Positions 25,583 to 39,010 of a stretch of DNA of 64,000 bases are shown one piece after another. Positions within the stretch are counted from its first letter, which is position 1. Every line of letters begins with the position of its first letter. The translations under genes and the position numbers were made by a program. This DNA comes from Bugula neritina. Lineage: Eukaryota; Bryozoa; Gymnolaemata; Cheilostomatida; Bugulidae. The notes beneath the pieces are model-generated. The model made no database searches and had not been told where the DNA came from. It saw only the letters and a program-made list of their open reading frames with translations. The stretch covers positions 310,001 through 374,000 of the forward strand of contig CAXIUT010000073.1 in assembly GCA_964035545.1 (NCBI GenBank), given 5' to 3'.

Positions 25583-26928
25583 ACACCAGTGCTTAAATAC
25601 TGTGTTAACTGTATTGGCACGTTGCCATGAGATATTTGGTAATATTTAGCATCACAACATACTCTTCAGAAAGTTAAGAAAATCAGTCTATAGAAAGTTA
25701 ATGAAATAAACCTACCAGAGAGAGTAAGCCAGATGTAACAAGTAGATCCAAAACAAGTTGATTAACAATTGAAGTTGAATTCTCCATGTAGTGAATACTT
25801 TAGTCCTAATGTCAAATGCAAACGTCTGCAACCAAATTGTGTAGACTTCATGAGCTGGTTAGCTGACAGGACTCATTAAAGTTCTTAACTCTTGTGTGTA
25901 TAGTGATGCCCATCTTGAACTAGAGAGGGCTGACTGAAGACTGCTACTTTGTGAAAATTGACAATGCATATTATTATTATTCATTGTTGAGATTCACGAC
26001 TGCCATAAACAATGATAAAATATTCATTGTTGGTACTACTGAGTAGAATAAAATATAATATAATATTATTCTCTGGACAGATAAACAATATCAAATGCAT
26101 ATTATAACATTACCATAAATCTACGGCGCTTCACATCTTCACCTTTTTCTGCAATGTTATTTCTTTGCAGTTAGAAGTACTAGCTGAATATATGACTATG
26201 AAACATAACCCTTCAATTTCATTGCACCAGCACCGATTTCAATATAGGTGTGTTGGGAGTTATCTTTCCTAAATTTTTGTTCTTGGCAATTATACGAAAC
26301 AGACACAGGCTAATATTAGTTTTGTTATTTGCAAGAGTTTTTCTGTCTGATTGTCCATCAGCAAAAGTTTGCGCCTTCCCGTTATTATGGAAATTCCAGT
26401 GCTGCTGGAAGACCTTTGCATTGTACACCCGCCTTTACTATTGAATTTAGATGTTTTATTTTCCCATCCCCTCTCCTGCCCCCCTGTCCCCTCTAACAAC
26501 CAGCAATCCTGACTCATGTGAAATGTGTTATTAAGTTTTAGAGTTGGACCATGGGCCTACAGTATACGATTTGAAGCTTTATAGTTTACAGGCAGTGGAG
26601 ATGAGTCACTGCTGAAACCCATTTTATTAGTAGACTATATTGCTCTTCAATCATCAGTTTGCATATTAAAACAGAAAGCTCATCTGCAGCGCCATTTCAC
26701 AGTGTTAAATTTTGCTAGAGTAAAAATTAATTTTAGATGCCTTTGCAAACATATGAGAAATAAATGAGTCATTTTATGAAAAGAGGTGTTTGCAGCAGTT
26801 GTCCACTTTTGATTTAGACGCGTCATGGAAACTTTTGTAGTTTTAAATAATATCTCCAAACTCATCACTTGCATGTGTTTATATACTTGATGAAGTTTTT
26901 CATGCAAAACTTGATGCCTGCTTCAAAG
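25583..26928. repeat. Copy 20, beta/alpha unit
   Basis: Like copy 16 but with T at u353 and A at u662. Has G at u1310. It occupies the same place after 18-19 that copy 5 has after 3-4, and its left third matches copy 5. Confidence 0.97.
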
Positions 26929-28274
26929 ACACCAGTGCTTAAATACTGTGTTAACTGTATTGGCACGTTGCCATGAGATATTTGGTAATATTTAGCATCA
27001 CAACATACTCTTCAGAAAGTTAAGAAAATCAGTCTATAGGAAGTTAATAAAATAAACCTACCAGAGAGAGTAAGCCAGATGTAACAAGTAGATCCAAAAC
27101 AAGTTGATTAACAATTGAAGTTGAATTCTCCATGTAGTGAATACTTTAGTCCTAATGTCAAATGCAAACGTCTGCAACCAAATTGTGTAGACTTCATGAG
27201 CTGGTTAGCTGACAGGACTCATTAAAGTTCTTAACTCTTGTGTGTATAGTGATGCCCATCTTGAACTAGAGAGGGCTGACTGAAGACTGCTACTTTGTGA
27301 AAATTGACAATGCGTATTATTATTATTCATTGTTGAGATTCACGACTGCCATAAACAATGATAAAATATTCATTGTTGGTACTACTGAGTAGAATAAAAT
27401 ATAATATAATATTATTCTCTGGACAGATAAACAATATCAAATGCATAATATAACATTACCATAAATCTACGGCGCTTCACATCTTCACCTTTTTCTGCAA
27501 TGTTATTTCTTTGCAGTTAGAAGTACTAGCTGAATATATGACTATGAAACATAACCCTTCAATTTCATTGCACCAGCACCGATTTCAATATAGGTGTGTT
27601 GGGAGTTATCTTTCCTAAATTTTTGTTTTTGGCGTTTATACGAAACAGACACAGGCTAATATTAGTTTTGTTATCTGCAAGAGTTTTTCTGTCTGATTGT
27701 CCATCAGCAAAAGTTTGCCCCTTCCCGTTATTATGGAAATTCCAGTGCTGCTGGAAGACCTTTGCATTGTACACCCGCCGTTACTATTGAATTTAGATGT
27801 TTTATTTTCCCATCCCCTCTCCTGCCCCCCTGTCCCCTCTAACAACCAGCAATCCTGACTCATGCGAAATGTGTCATTAAGTTTTAGAGTTGGACCATGG
27901 GCCGACAGTATACGATTTGAAGCTTTATAGTTTACAGGCAGTGGAGATGAGTCACTGCTGAAACCCATTTTATTAGTAGACTATATTGCTCTTCAATCAT
28001 CAGTTTTCATATTCAAAGAGAAAGCTCATCTGCAGCGCCATTTCACAGTGTTATATTTTGCTAGAGTAATAACTAATTTTAGATGCCTTTGCAAACATAT
28101 GAGAAATAAATGAGTCATTTTATGAAAAGAGGTGTTTGCAGCAGTTGTCCACTTTTGATTTAGACGCGTCATGGAAACTTTTGTAGTTTTAAATAATATC
28201 TCCAAACTCATCACTTGCATGTGTTTATATACTTGATAAAGTTTTTCATGCAAAACTTGATGCCTGCTCCAAAG
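26929..28274. repeat. Copy 21, beta/beta unit with private changes
   Basis: Private substitutions at 27628, 27675, 27719, 27780 and 28269; the first four fall within 153 bp. The left part matches copy 17 (GGAAGTTAATA, G at u386). Confidence 0.96.
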
Positions 28275-29619
28275 ACACCAGTGCTTAAAACTGTGTTAAC
28301 TGTATTGGCACGTTGCCATGAGATATTTGGTAATATTTAGCATCACAACATACTCTTCAGAAAGTTAAGAAAATCAGTCTATAGAAAGTTAATGAAATAA
28401 ACCTACCAGAGAGAGTAAGCCAGATGTAACAAGTAGATCCAAAACAAGTTGATTAACAATTGAAGTTGAATTCTCCATGTAGTGAATACTTTAGTCCTAA
28501 TGTCAAATGCAAACGTCTGCAACCAAATTGTGTAGACTTCATGAGCTGGTTAGCTGACAGGACTCATTAAAGTTCTTAACTCTTGTGTGTATAGTGATGC
28601 CCATCTTGAACTAGAGAGGGCTGACTGAAGACTGCTACTTTGTGAAAATTGACAATGCGTATTATTATTATTCATTGTTGAGATTCACGACTGCCATAAA
28701 CAATGATAAAATATTCATTGTTGGTACTACTGAGTAGAATAAAATATAATATAATATTATTCTCTGGACAGATAAACAATATCAAATGCATATTATAACA
28801 TTACCATAAATCTACAGTGCTTCACATCTTCACCTTTTTCTGCAATGTTATTTCTTTGCAGTTAGAAGTACTAGCTGAATATATGACTATGAAACATAAC
28901 CCTTCAATTTCATTGCACCAGCACCGATTTCAATATAGGTGTGTTGGGAGTTATCTTTCCTAAATTTTTGTTCTTGGCGTTTATACGAAACAGACACAGG
29001 CTAATATTAGTTTTGTTATTTGCAAGAGTTTTTCTGTCTGATTGTCCATCAGCAAAAGTTTGCGCCTTCCCGTTATTATGGAAATTCCAGTGCTGCTGGA
29101 AGACCTTTGCATTGTACACCCGCCTTTACTATTGAATTTAGATGTTTTATTTTCCCATCCCCTCTCCTGCCCCCCTGTCCCCTCTAACAACCAGCAATCC
29201 TGACTCATGCGAAATGTGTCATTAAGTTTTAGAGTTGGACCATGGGCCGACAGTATACGATTTGAAGCTTTATAGTTTACAGGCAGTGGAGATGAGTCAC
29301 TGCTGAAACCCATTTTATTAGTAGACTATATTGCTCTTCAATCATCAGTTTTCATATTCAAAGAGAAAGCTCATCTGCAGCGCCATTTCACAGTGTTATA
29401 TTTTGCTAGAGTAATAACTAATTTTAGATGCCTTTGCAAACATATGAGAAATAAATGAGTCATTTTATGAAAAGAGGTGTTTGCAGCAGTTGTCCACTTT
29501 TGATTTAGACGCGTCATGGAAACTTTTGTAGTTTTAAATAATATCTCCAAACTCATCACTTGCATGTGTTTATATACTTGATAAAGTTTTTCATGCAAAA
29601 CTTGATGCCTGCTTCAAAG
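28275..29619. repeat. Copy 22, beta/beta unit (1,345 bp)
   Basis: First unit with the 1-bp deletion at u16 (TTAAAACTG). Shares CTACAGTGC at u539-547 with copy 17. The right part matches copies 3 and 21 (C at u947, beta R block). Confidence 0.97.
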
Positions 29620-30965
29620 ACACCAGTGCTTAAATACTGCGTTAACTGTATTGGCACGTTGCCATGAGATATTTGGTAATATTTAGCATCACAACATACT
29701 CTTCAGAAAGTTAAGAAAATCAGTCTATAGAAAGTTAATTAAATAAACCTACCAGAGAGAGTAAGCCAGATGTAACAAGTAGATCCAAAACAAGTTGATT
29801 GACAATTGAAGTTGAATTCTCCATGTAGTGAATACTTTAGTCCTAATGTCAAATGCAAACGTCTGCAACCAAATTGTGTAGACTTCATGAGCTGGTTAGC
29901 TGACAGGACTCATTAAAGTTCTTAACTCTTGTGTGTATAGTGATGCCCATCTTGAACTAGAGAGGGCTGACTGAAGACTGCTACTTTGTGAAAATTGACA
30001 ATGCATATTATTATTATTCATTGTTGAGATTCACGACTGCCATAAACAATGATAAAATATTCATTGTTGGTACTACTGAGTAGAATAAAATATAATATAA
30101 TATTATTCTCTGGACAGATAAACAATATCAAATGCATATTATAACATTACCATAAATCTATGGCGCTTCACATCTTCACCTTTTTCTGCAATGTTATTTC
30201 TTTGCAGTTAGAAGTACTAGCTGAATATATGACTATGAAACATAACCCTTCAATTTCATTGCACCAGCACCGATTTCAATATAGGTGTGTTGGGAGTTAT
30301 CTTTCCTAAATTTTTGTTCTTGGCAATTATACGAAACAGACACAGGCTAATATTAGTTTTGTTATTTGCAAGAGTTTTTCTGTCTGATTGTCCATCAGCA
30401 AAAGTTTGCGCCTTCCCGTTATTATGGAAATTCCAGTGCTGCTGGAAGACCTTTGCATTGTACACCCGCCTTTACTATTGAATTTAGATGTTTTATTTTC
30501 CCATCCCCTCTCCTGCCCCCCTGTCCCCTCTAACAACCAGCAATCCTGACTCATGCGAAATGTGTTATTAAGTTTTAGAGTTGGACCATGGGCCGACAGT
30601 ATACGATTTGAAGCTTTATAGTTTACAGGCAGTGGAGATGAGTCACTGCTGAAACCCATTTTATTAGTAGACTATATTGCTCTTCAATCATCAGTTTGCA
30701 TATTAAAACAGAAAGCTCATCTGCAGCGCCATTTCACAGTGTTAAATTTTGCTAGAGTAAAAATTAATTTTAGATGCCTTTGCAAACATATGAGAAATAA
30801 ATGAGTCATTTTATGAAAAGAGGTGTTTGCAGCAGTTGTCCACTTTTGATTTAGACGCGTCATGGAAACTTTTGTAGTTTTAAATAATATCTCCAAACTC
30901 ATCACTTGCATGTGTTTATATACTTGATGAAGTTTTTCATGCAAAACTTGATGCCTGCTTCAAAG
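29620..30965. repeat. Copy 23, recombinant of copy-19-like and copy-20-like units
   Basis: The left part has the copy-19 marks (u21 CpG, TTAATTAAA, CTATGGCGC) and extends through G at u976. The R block then turns alpha with G at u1310, as in copy 20. The switch lies between about 30595 and 30698. Confidence 0.95.
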
Positions 30966-32311
30966 ACACCAGTGCTTAAATACTGTGTTAACTGTATTGG
31001 CACGTTGCCATGAGATATTTGGTAATATTTAGCATCACAACATACTCTTCAGAAAGTTAAGAAAATCAGTCTATAGAAAGTTAATGAAATAAACCTACGA
31101 GAGAGAGTAAGCCAGATGTAACAAGTAGATCCAAAACAAGTTGATTAACAATTGAAGTTGAATTCTCCATGTAGTGAATACTTTAGTCCTAATGTCAAAT
31201 GCAAACGTCTGCAACCAAATTGTGTAGACTTCATGAGCTGGTTAGCTGACAGGACTCATTAAAGTTCTTAACTCTTGTGTGTATAGTGATGCCCATCTTG
31301 AACTAGAGAGGGCTGACTGAAGACTGCTACTTTGTGAAAATTGACAATGCATATTATTATTATTCATTGTTGAGATTCACGACTGCCATAAACAATGATA
31401 AAATATTCATTGTTGGTACTACTGAGTAGAATAAAATATAATATAATATTATTCTCTGGACAGATAAACAATATCAAATGCATATTATAACATTACCATA
31501 AATCTACGGCGCTTCACATCTTCACCTTTTTCTGCAATGTTATTTCTTTGCAGTTAGAAGTACTAGCTGAATATATGACTATGAAACATAACCCTTCAAT
31601 TTCATTGCACCAGCACCGATTTCAATATAGGTGTGTTGGGAGTTATCTTTCCTAAAGTTTTGTTCTTGGCGTTTATACGAAGCAGACACAGGCTAATATT
31701 AGTTTTGTTATTTGCAAGAGTTTTTCTGTCTGATTGTCCATCAGCAAAAGTTTGCGCCTTGCAGTTATTATGGAAATACCAGTGATGCTGGAAGACCTTT
31801 GCATTGTACACCCGCCTTTACTATTGAATTTAGATGTTTTATTTTCCCATTACCTCTCCTGCCCCCCTGTCCCCTCTAACAACCAGCAATCCTGACTCAT
31901 GTGAAATGTGTTATTAAGTTTTAGAGTTGGACCATGGGCCTACAGTATACGATTTGAAGCTTTATAGTTTACAGGCAGTGGAGATGAGTCACTGCTGAAA
32001 CCCATTTTATTAGTAGACTATATTGCTCTTCAATCATCAGTTTGCATATTAAAACAGAAAGCTCATCTGCAGCGCCATTTCACAGTGTTAAATTTTGCTA
32101 GAGTAAAAATTAATTTTAGATGCCTTTGCAAACATATGAGAAATAAATGAGTCATTTTATGAAAAGAGGTGTTTGCAGCAGTTGTCCACTTTTGATTTAG
32201 ACGCGTCATGGAAACTTTTGTAGTTTTAAATAATATCTCCAAACTCATCACTTGCATGTGTTTATATACTTGATGAAGTTTTTCATGCAAAACTTGATGC
32301 CTGCTTCAAAG
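30966..32311. repeat. Copy 24, alpha/alpha unit with broken G-run
   Basis: Near-twin of copy 25. Private CCTACGAG near u131 and private CCCATTACC at 31846-31854, which shortens one C-run of the C-rich tract to two. Confidence 0.97.
31846..31874 (-). other. Disrupted G-quadruplex motif in copy 24
   Basis: CCCATTACC replaces the usual CCCATCCCC, so the third minus-strand run shrinks from four Gs to two. The canonical four-run pattern is lost; a weaker two-tetrad form stays possible. Confidence 0.8.
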
Positions 32312-33657
32312 ACACCAGTGCTTAAATACTGTGTTAACTGTATTGGCACGTTGCCATGAGATATTTGGTAATATTTAGCATCACAACATACTCTTCAGAA
32401 AGTTAAGAAAATCAGTCTATAGAAAGTTAATGAAATAAACCTACCAGAGAGAGTAAGCCAGATGTAACAAGTAGATCCAAAACAAGTTGATTAACAATTG
32501 AAGTTGAATTCTCCATGTAGTGAATACTTTAGTCCTAATGTCAAATGCAAACGTCTGCAACCAAATTGTGTAGACTTCATGAGCTGGTTAGCTGACAGGA
32601 CTCATTAAAGTTCTTAACTCTTGTGTGTATAGTGATGCCCATCTTGAACTAGAGAGGGCTGACTGAAGACTGCTACTTTGTGAAAATTGACAATGCATAT
32701 TATTATTATTCATTGTTGAGATTCACGACTGCCATAAACAATGATAAAATATTCATTGTTGGTACTACTGAGTAGAATAAAATATAATATAATATTATTC
32801 TCTGGACAGATAAACAATATCAAATGCATATTATAACATTACCATAAATCTACGGCGCTTCACATCTTCACCTTTTTCTGCAATGTTATTTCTTTGCAGT
32901 TAGAAGTACTAGCTGAATATATGACTATGAAACATAACCCTTCAATTTCATTGCACCAGCACCGATTTCAATATAGGTGTGTTGGGAGTTATCTTTCCTA
33001 AAGTTTTGTTCTTGGCGTTTATACGAAGCAGACACAGGCTAATATTAGTTTTGTTATTTGCAAGAGTTTTTCTGTCTGATTGTCCATCAGCAAAAGTTTG
33101 CGCCTTGCAGTTATTATGGAAATACCAGTGATGCTGGAAGACCTTTGCATTGTACACCCGCCTTTACTATTGAATTTAGATGTTTTATTTTCCCATCCCC
33201 TCTCCTGCCCCCCTGTCCCCTCTAACAACCAGCAATCCTGACTCATGTGAAATGTGTTATTAAGTTTTAGAGTTGGACCATGGGCCTACAGTATACGATT
33301 TGAAGCTTTATAGTTTACAGGCAGTGGAGATGAGTCACTGCTGAAACCCATTTTATTAGTAGACTATATTGCTGTTCAATCATCAGTTTGCATATTAAAA
33401 CAGAAAGCTCATCTGCAGCGCCATTTCACAGTGTTAAATTTTGCTAGAGTAAAAATTAATTTTAGATGCCTTTGCAAACATATGAGAAATAAATGAGTCA
33501 TTTTATGAAAAGAGGTGTTTGCAGCAGTTGTCCACTTTTGATTTAGACGCGTCATGGAAACTTTTGTAGTTTTAAATAATATCTCCAAACTCATCACTTG
33601 CATGTGTTTATATACTTGATGAAGTTTTTCATGCAAAACTTGATGCCTGCTTCAAAG
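32312..33657. repeat. Copy 25, alpha/alpha unit
   Basis: Has G at u1063 (GCTGTTC) and G at u1310, right-end marks that recur in the E units of the right domain. Last copy before the first 15-bp deletion. Confidence 0.97.
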
Positions 33658-34988
33658 ACACCAGTTAACTGTATTGGCACGTTGCCATGAGATATTTGGT
33701 AATATTTAGCATCACAACATACTCTTCAGAAAGTTAAGAAAATCAGTCTATAGGAAGTTAATGAAATAAACCTACCAGAGAGAGTAAGCCAGATGTAACA
33801 AGTAGATCCAAAACAAGTTGATTAACAATTGAAGTTGAATTCTCCATGTAGTGAATACTTTAGTCCTAATGTCAAATGCAAACGTCTGCAACCAAATTGT
33901 GTAGACTTCATGAGCTGGTTAGCTGACAGGACTCATTAAAGTTCTTAACTCTTGTGTGTATAGTGATGCCCATCTTGAACTAGAGAGGGCTGACTGAAGA
34001 CTGCTACTTTGTGAAAATTGACAATGCGTATTATTATTATTCATTGTTGAGATTCACGACTGCCATAAACAATGATAAAATATTCATTGTTGGTACTACT
34101 GAGTAGAATAAAATATAATATAATATTATTCTCTGGACAGATAAACAATATCAAATGCATAATATAACATTACCATAAATCTACGGCGCTTCACATCTTC
34201 ACCTTTTTCTGCAATGTTATTTCTTTGCAGTTAGAAGTACTAGCTGAATATATGACTATGAAACATAACCCTTCAATTTCATTGCACCAGCACCGATTTC
34301 AATATAGGTGTGTTGGGAGTTATCTTTCCTAAAGTTTTGTTCTTGGCGTTTATATGAAGCAGACACAGGCTAATATTAGTTTTGTTATTTGCAAGAGTTT
34401 TTCTGTCTGATTGTCCATCAGCAAAAGTTTGCGCCTTCCCGTTATTATGGAAATTCCAGTGCTGCTGGAAGACCTTTGCATTGTACACCCGCCTTTACTA
34501 TTGAATTTAGATGTTTTATTTTCCCATCCCCTCTCCTGCCCCCCTGTCCCCTCTAACAACCAGCAATCCTGACTCATGCGAAATGTGTTATTAAGTTTTA
34601 GAGTTGGACCATGGGCCGACAGTATACGATTTGAAGCTTTATAGTTTACAGGCAGTGGAGATGAGTCACTGCTGAAACCCATTTTATTAGTAGACTATAT
34701 TGCTCTTCAATCATCAGTTTTCATATTCAAAGAGAAAGCTCATCTGCAGCGCCATTTCACAGTGTTATATTTTGCTAGAGTAATAACTAATTTTAGATGC
34801 CTTTGCAAACATATGAGAAATAAATGAGTCATTTTATGAAAAGAGGTGTTTGCAGCAGTTGTCCACTTTTGATTTAGACGCGTCATGGAAACTTTTGTAG
34901 TTTTAAATAATATCTCCAAACTCATCACTTGCATGTGTTTATATACTTGATAAAGTTTTTCATGCAAAACTTGATGCCTGCTTCAAAG
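33658..34988. repeat. Copy 26, A unit (1,331 bp)
   Basis: First unit with the 15-bp deletion (u9-u23, giving ACACCAGTTAACTG). Beta/beta, with TATGAAGC at u711-718, G at u112 and G at u386. Starts the right domain and a complete A-B-C-D-E block. Confidence 0.97.
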
Positions 34989-36333
34989 ACACCAGTGCTT
35001 AAAACTGTGTTAACTGTATTGGCACGTTGCCATGAGATATTTGGTAATATTTAGCATCACAACATACTCTTCAGAAAGTTAAGAAAATCAGTCTATAGAA
35101 AGTTAATGAAATAAACCTACCAGAGAGAGTAAGCCAGATGTAACAAGTAGATCCAAAACAAGTTGATTGACAATTGAAGTTGAATTCTCCATGTAGTGAA
35201 TACTTTAGTCCTAATGTCAAATGCAAACGTCTGCAACCAAATTGTGTAGACTTCATGAGCTGGTTAGCTGACAGGACTCATTAAAGTTCTTAACTCTTGT
35301 GTGTATAGTGATGCCCATCTTGAACTAGAGAGGGCTGACGGAAGACTGCTACTTTGTGAAAATTGACAATGCATATTATTATTATTCATTGTTGAGATTC
35401 ACGACTGCCATAAACAATGATAAAATATTCATTGTTGGTACTACTGAGTAGAATAAAATATAATATAATATTATTCTCTGGACAGATAAACAATATCAAA
35501 TGCATATTATAACATTACCATAAATCTACGGCGCTTCACATCTTCACCTTTTTCTGCAATGTTATTTCTTTGCAGTTAGAAGTACTAGCTGAATATATGA
35601 CTATGAAACATAACCCTTCAATTTCATTGCACCAGCACCGATTTCAATGTAGGTGTGTTGGGAGTTATCTTTCCTAAATTTTTGTTCTTGGCAATTATAC
35701 GAAACAGACACAGGCTAATATTAGTTTTGTTATTTGCAAGAGTTTTTCTGTCTGATTGTCCATCAGCAAAAGTTTGCGCCTTCCCGTTATTATGGAAATT
35801 CCAGTGCTGCTGGAAGACCTTTGCATTGTACACCCGCCTTTACTATTGAATTTAGATGTTTTATTTTCCCATCCCCTCTCCTGCCCCCCTGTCCCCTCTA
35901 ACAACCAGCAATCCTGACTCATGCGAAATGTGTTATTAAGTTTTAGAGTTGGACCATGGGCCGACAGTATACGATTTGAAACTTTATAGTTTACAGGCAG
36001 TGGAGATGAGTCACTGCTGAAACCCATTTTATTAGTAGACTATATTGCTCTTCAATCATCAGTTTTCATATTCAAAGAGAAAGCTCATCTGCAGCGCCAT
36101 TTCACAGTGTTATATTTTGCTAGAGTAATAACTAATTTTAGATGCCTTTGCAAACATATGAGAAATAAATGAGTCATTTTATGAAAAGAGGTGTTTGCAG
36201 CAGTTGTCCACTTTTGATTTAGACGCGTCATGGAAACTTTTGTAGTTTTAAATAATATCTCCAAACTCATCACTTGCATGTGTTTATATACTTGATAAAG
36301 TTTTTCATGCAAAACTTGATGCCTGCTTCAAAG
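34989..36333. repeat. Copy 27, B unit (1,345 bp)
   Basis: u16 deletion, G at u182, G at u353, G at u662, beta/beta. A at 35981 (u994) removes the AAGCTT site; shared only with copy 36. Confidence 0.97.
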
Positions 36334-37679
36334 ACACCAGTGCTTAAATACTGTGTTAACTGTATTGGCACGTTGCCATGAGATATTTGGTAATATTTAG
36401 CATCACAACATACTCTTCAGAAAGTTAAGAAAATCAGTCTATAGAAAGTTAATGAAATAAACCTACCAGAGAGAGTAAGCCAGATGTAACAAGTAGATCC
36501 AAAACAAGTTGATTAACAATTGAAGTTGAATTCTCCATGTAGTGAATACTTTAGTCCTAATGTCAAATGCAAACGTCTGCAACCAAATTGTGTAGACTTC
36601 ATGAGCTGGTTAGCTGACAGGACTCATTAAAGTTCTTAACTCTTGTGTGTATAGTGATGCCCATCTTGAACTAGAGAGGGCTGACGGAAGACTGCTACTT
36701 TGTGAAAATTGACAATGCATATTATTATTATTCATTGTTGAGATTCACGACTGCCATAAACAATGATAAAATATTCATTGTTGGTACTACTGAGTAGAAT
36801 AAAATATAATATAATATTATTCTCTGGACAGATAAACAATATCAAATGCATATTATAACATTACCATAAATCTACGGCGCTTCACATCTTCACCTTTTTC
36901 TGCAATGTTATTTCTTTGCAGTTAGAAGTACTAGCTGAATATATGACTATGAAACATAACCCTTCAATTTCATTGCACCAGCACCGATTTCAATATAGGT
37001 GTGTTGGGAGTTATCTTTCCTAAAGTTTTGTTCTTGGCGTTTATACGAAGCAGACACAGGCTAATATTAGTTTTGTTATTTGCAAGAGTTTTTCTGTCTG
37101 ATTGTCCATCAGCAAAAGTTTGCGCCTTGCAGTTATTATGGAAATACCAGTGATGCTGGAAGACCTTTGCATTGTACACCCGCCTTTACTATTGAATTTA
37201 GATGTTTTATTTTCCCATCCCCTCTCCTGCCCCCCTGTCCCCTCGAACAACCAGCAATCCTGACTCATGTGAAATGTGTTATTAAGTTTTAGAGTTGGAC
37301 CATGGGCCTACAGTATACGATTTGAAGCTTTATAGTTTACAGGCAGTGGAGATGAGTCACTGCTGAAACCCATTTTATTAGTAGACTATATTGCTCTTCA
37401 ATCATCAGTTTGCATATTAAAACAGAAAGCTCATCTGCAGCGCCATTTCACAGTGTTAAATTTTGCTAGAGTAAAAATTAATTTTAGATGCCTTTGCAAA
37501 CATATGAGAAATAAATGAGTCATTTTATGAAAAGAGGTGTTTGCAGCAGTTGTCCACTTTTGATTTAGACGCGTCATGGAAACTTTTGTAGTTTTAAATA
37601 ATATCTCCAAACTCATCACTTGCATGTGTTTATATACTTGATGAAGTTTTTCATGTAAAACTTGATGCCTGCTTCAAAG
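36334..37679. repeat. Copy 28, C unit
   Basis: Alpha/alpha with G at u353, T at u520 and G at u1310. Private CCCTCGAAC near 37245 and CATGTAAAAC near 37653; its twin copy 37 lacks both. Confidence 0.97.
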
Positions 37680-39010
37680 ACACCAGTTAACTGTATTGGC
37701 ACGTTGCCATGAGATATTTGGTAATATTTAGCATCACAACATACTCTTCAGAAAGTTAAGAAAATCAGTCTATAGGAAGTTAATGAAATAAACCTACCAG
37801 AGAGAGTAAGCCAGATGTAACAAGTAGATCCAAAACAAGTTGATTAACAATTGAAGTTGAATTCTCCATGTAGTGAATACTTTAGTCCTAATGTCAAATG
37901 CAAACGTCTGCAACCAAATTGTGTAGACTTCATGAGCTGGTTAGCTGACAGGACTCATTAAAGTTCTTAACTCTTGTGTGTATAGTGATGCCCATCTTGA
38001 ACTAGAGAGGGCTGACTGAAGACTGCTACTTTGTGAAAATTGACAATGCGTATTATTATTATTCATTGTTGAGATTCACGACTGCCATAAACAATGATAA
38101 AATATTCATTGTTGGTACTACTGAGTAGAATAAAATATAATATAATATTATTCTCTGGACAGATAAACAATATCAAATGCATAATATAACATTACCATAA
38201 ATCTACGGCGCTTCACATCTTCACCTTTTTCTGCAATGTTATTTCTTTGCAGTTAGAAGTACTAGCTGAATATATGACTATGAAACATAACCCTTCAATT
38301 TCATTGCACCAGCACCGATTTCAATATAGGTGTGTTGGGAGTTATCTTTCCTAAAGTTTTGTTCTTGGCGTTTATACGAAGCAGACACAGGCTAATATTA
38401 GTTTTGTTATTTGCAAGAGTTTTTCTGTCTGATTGTCCATCAGCAAAAGTTTGCGCCTTGCAGTTATTATGGAAATACCAGTGATGCTGGAAGACCTTTG
38501 CATTGTACACCCGCCTTTACTATTGAATTTAGATGTTTTATTTTCCCATCCCCTCTCCTGCCCCCCTGTCCCCTCTAACAACCAGCAATCCTGACTCATG
38601 TGAAATGTGTTATTAAGTTTTAGAGTTGGACCATGGGCCGACAGTATACGATTTGAAGCTTTATAGTTTACAGGCAGTGGAGATGAGTCACTGCTGAAAC
38701 CCATTTTATTAGTAGACTATATTGCTCTTCAATCATCAGTTTGCATATTAAAACAGAAAGCTCATCTGCAGCGCCATTTCACAGTGTTAAATTTTGCTAG
38801 AGTAAAAATTAATTTTAGATGCCTTTGCAAACATATGAGAAATAAATGAGTCATTTTATGAAAAGAGGTGTTTGCAGCAGTTGTCCACTTTTGATTTAGA
38901 CGCGTCATGGAAACTTTTGTAGTTTTAAATAATATCTCCAAACTCATCACTTGCATGTGTTTATATACTTGATAAAGTTTTTCATGCAAAACTTGATGCC
39001 TGCTTCAGAG
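37680..39010. repeat. Copy 29, D unit (1,331 bp)
   Basis: 15-bp deletion on an alpha/alpha background, with TGTG at u936 but G at u976. The last bases are CTTCAGAG (G at u1344), a mark of D units only. Confidence 0.97.

Larger units (their letters stand above)
20199..33657. repeat. Middle domain, loose four-unit rhythm
   Basis: Copies 16-25. Copies 16, 20 and 24 are spaced 5,384 and 5,383 bp apart. Matches by order are only partial: 16 resembles 20, 17 resembles 21, and 19 resembles the left part of 23. Beta M blocks dominate and the R block alternates. No 15-bp deletion and no 1,348-bp unit is present. Confidence 0.7.
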
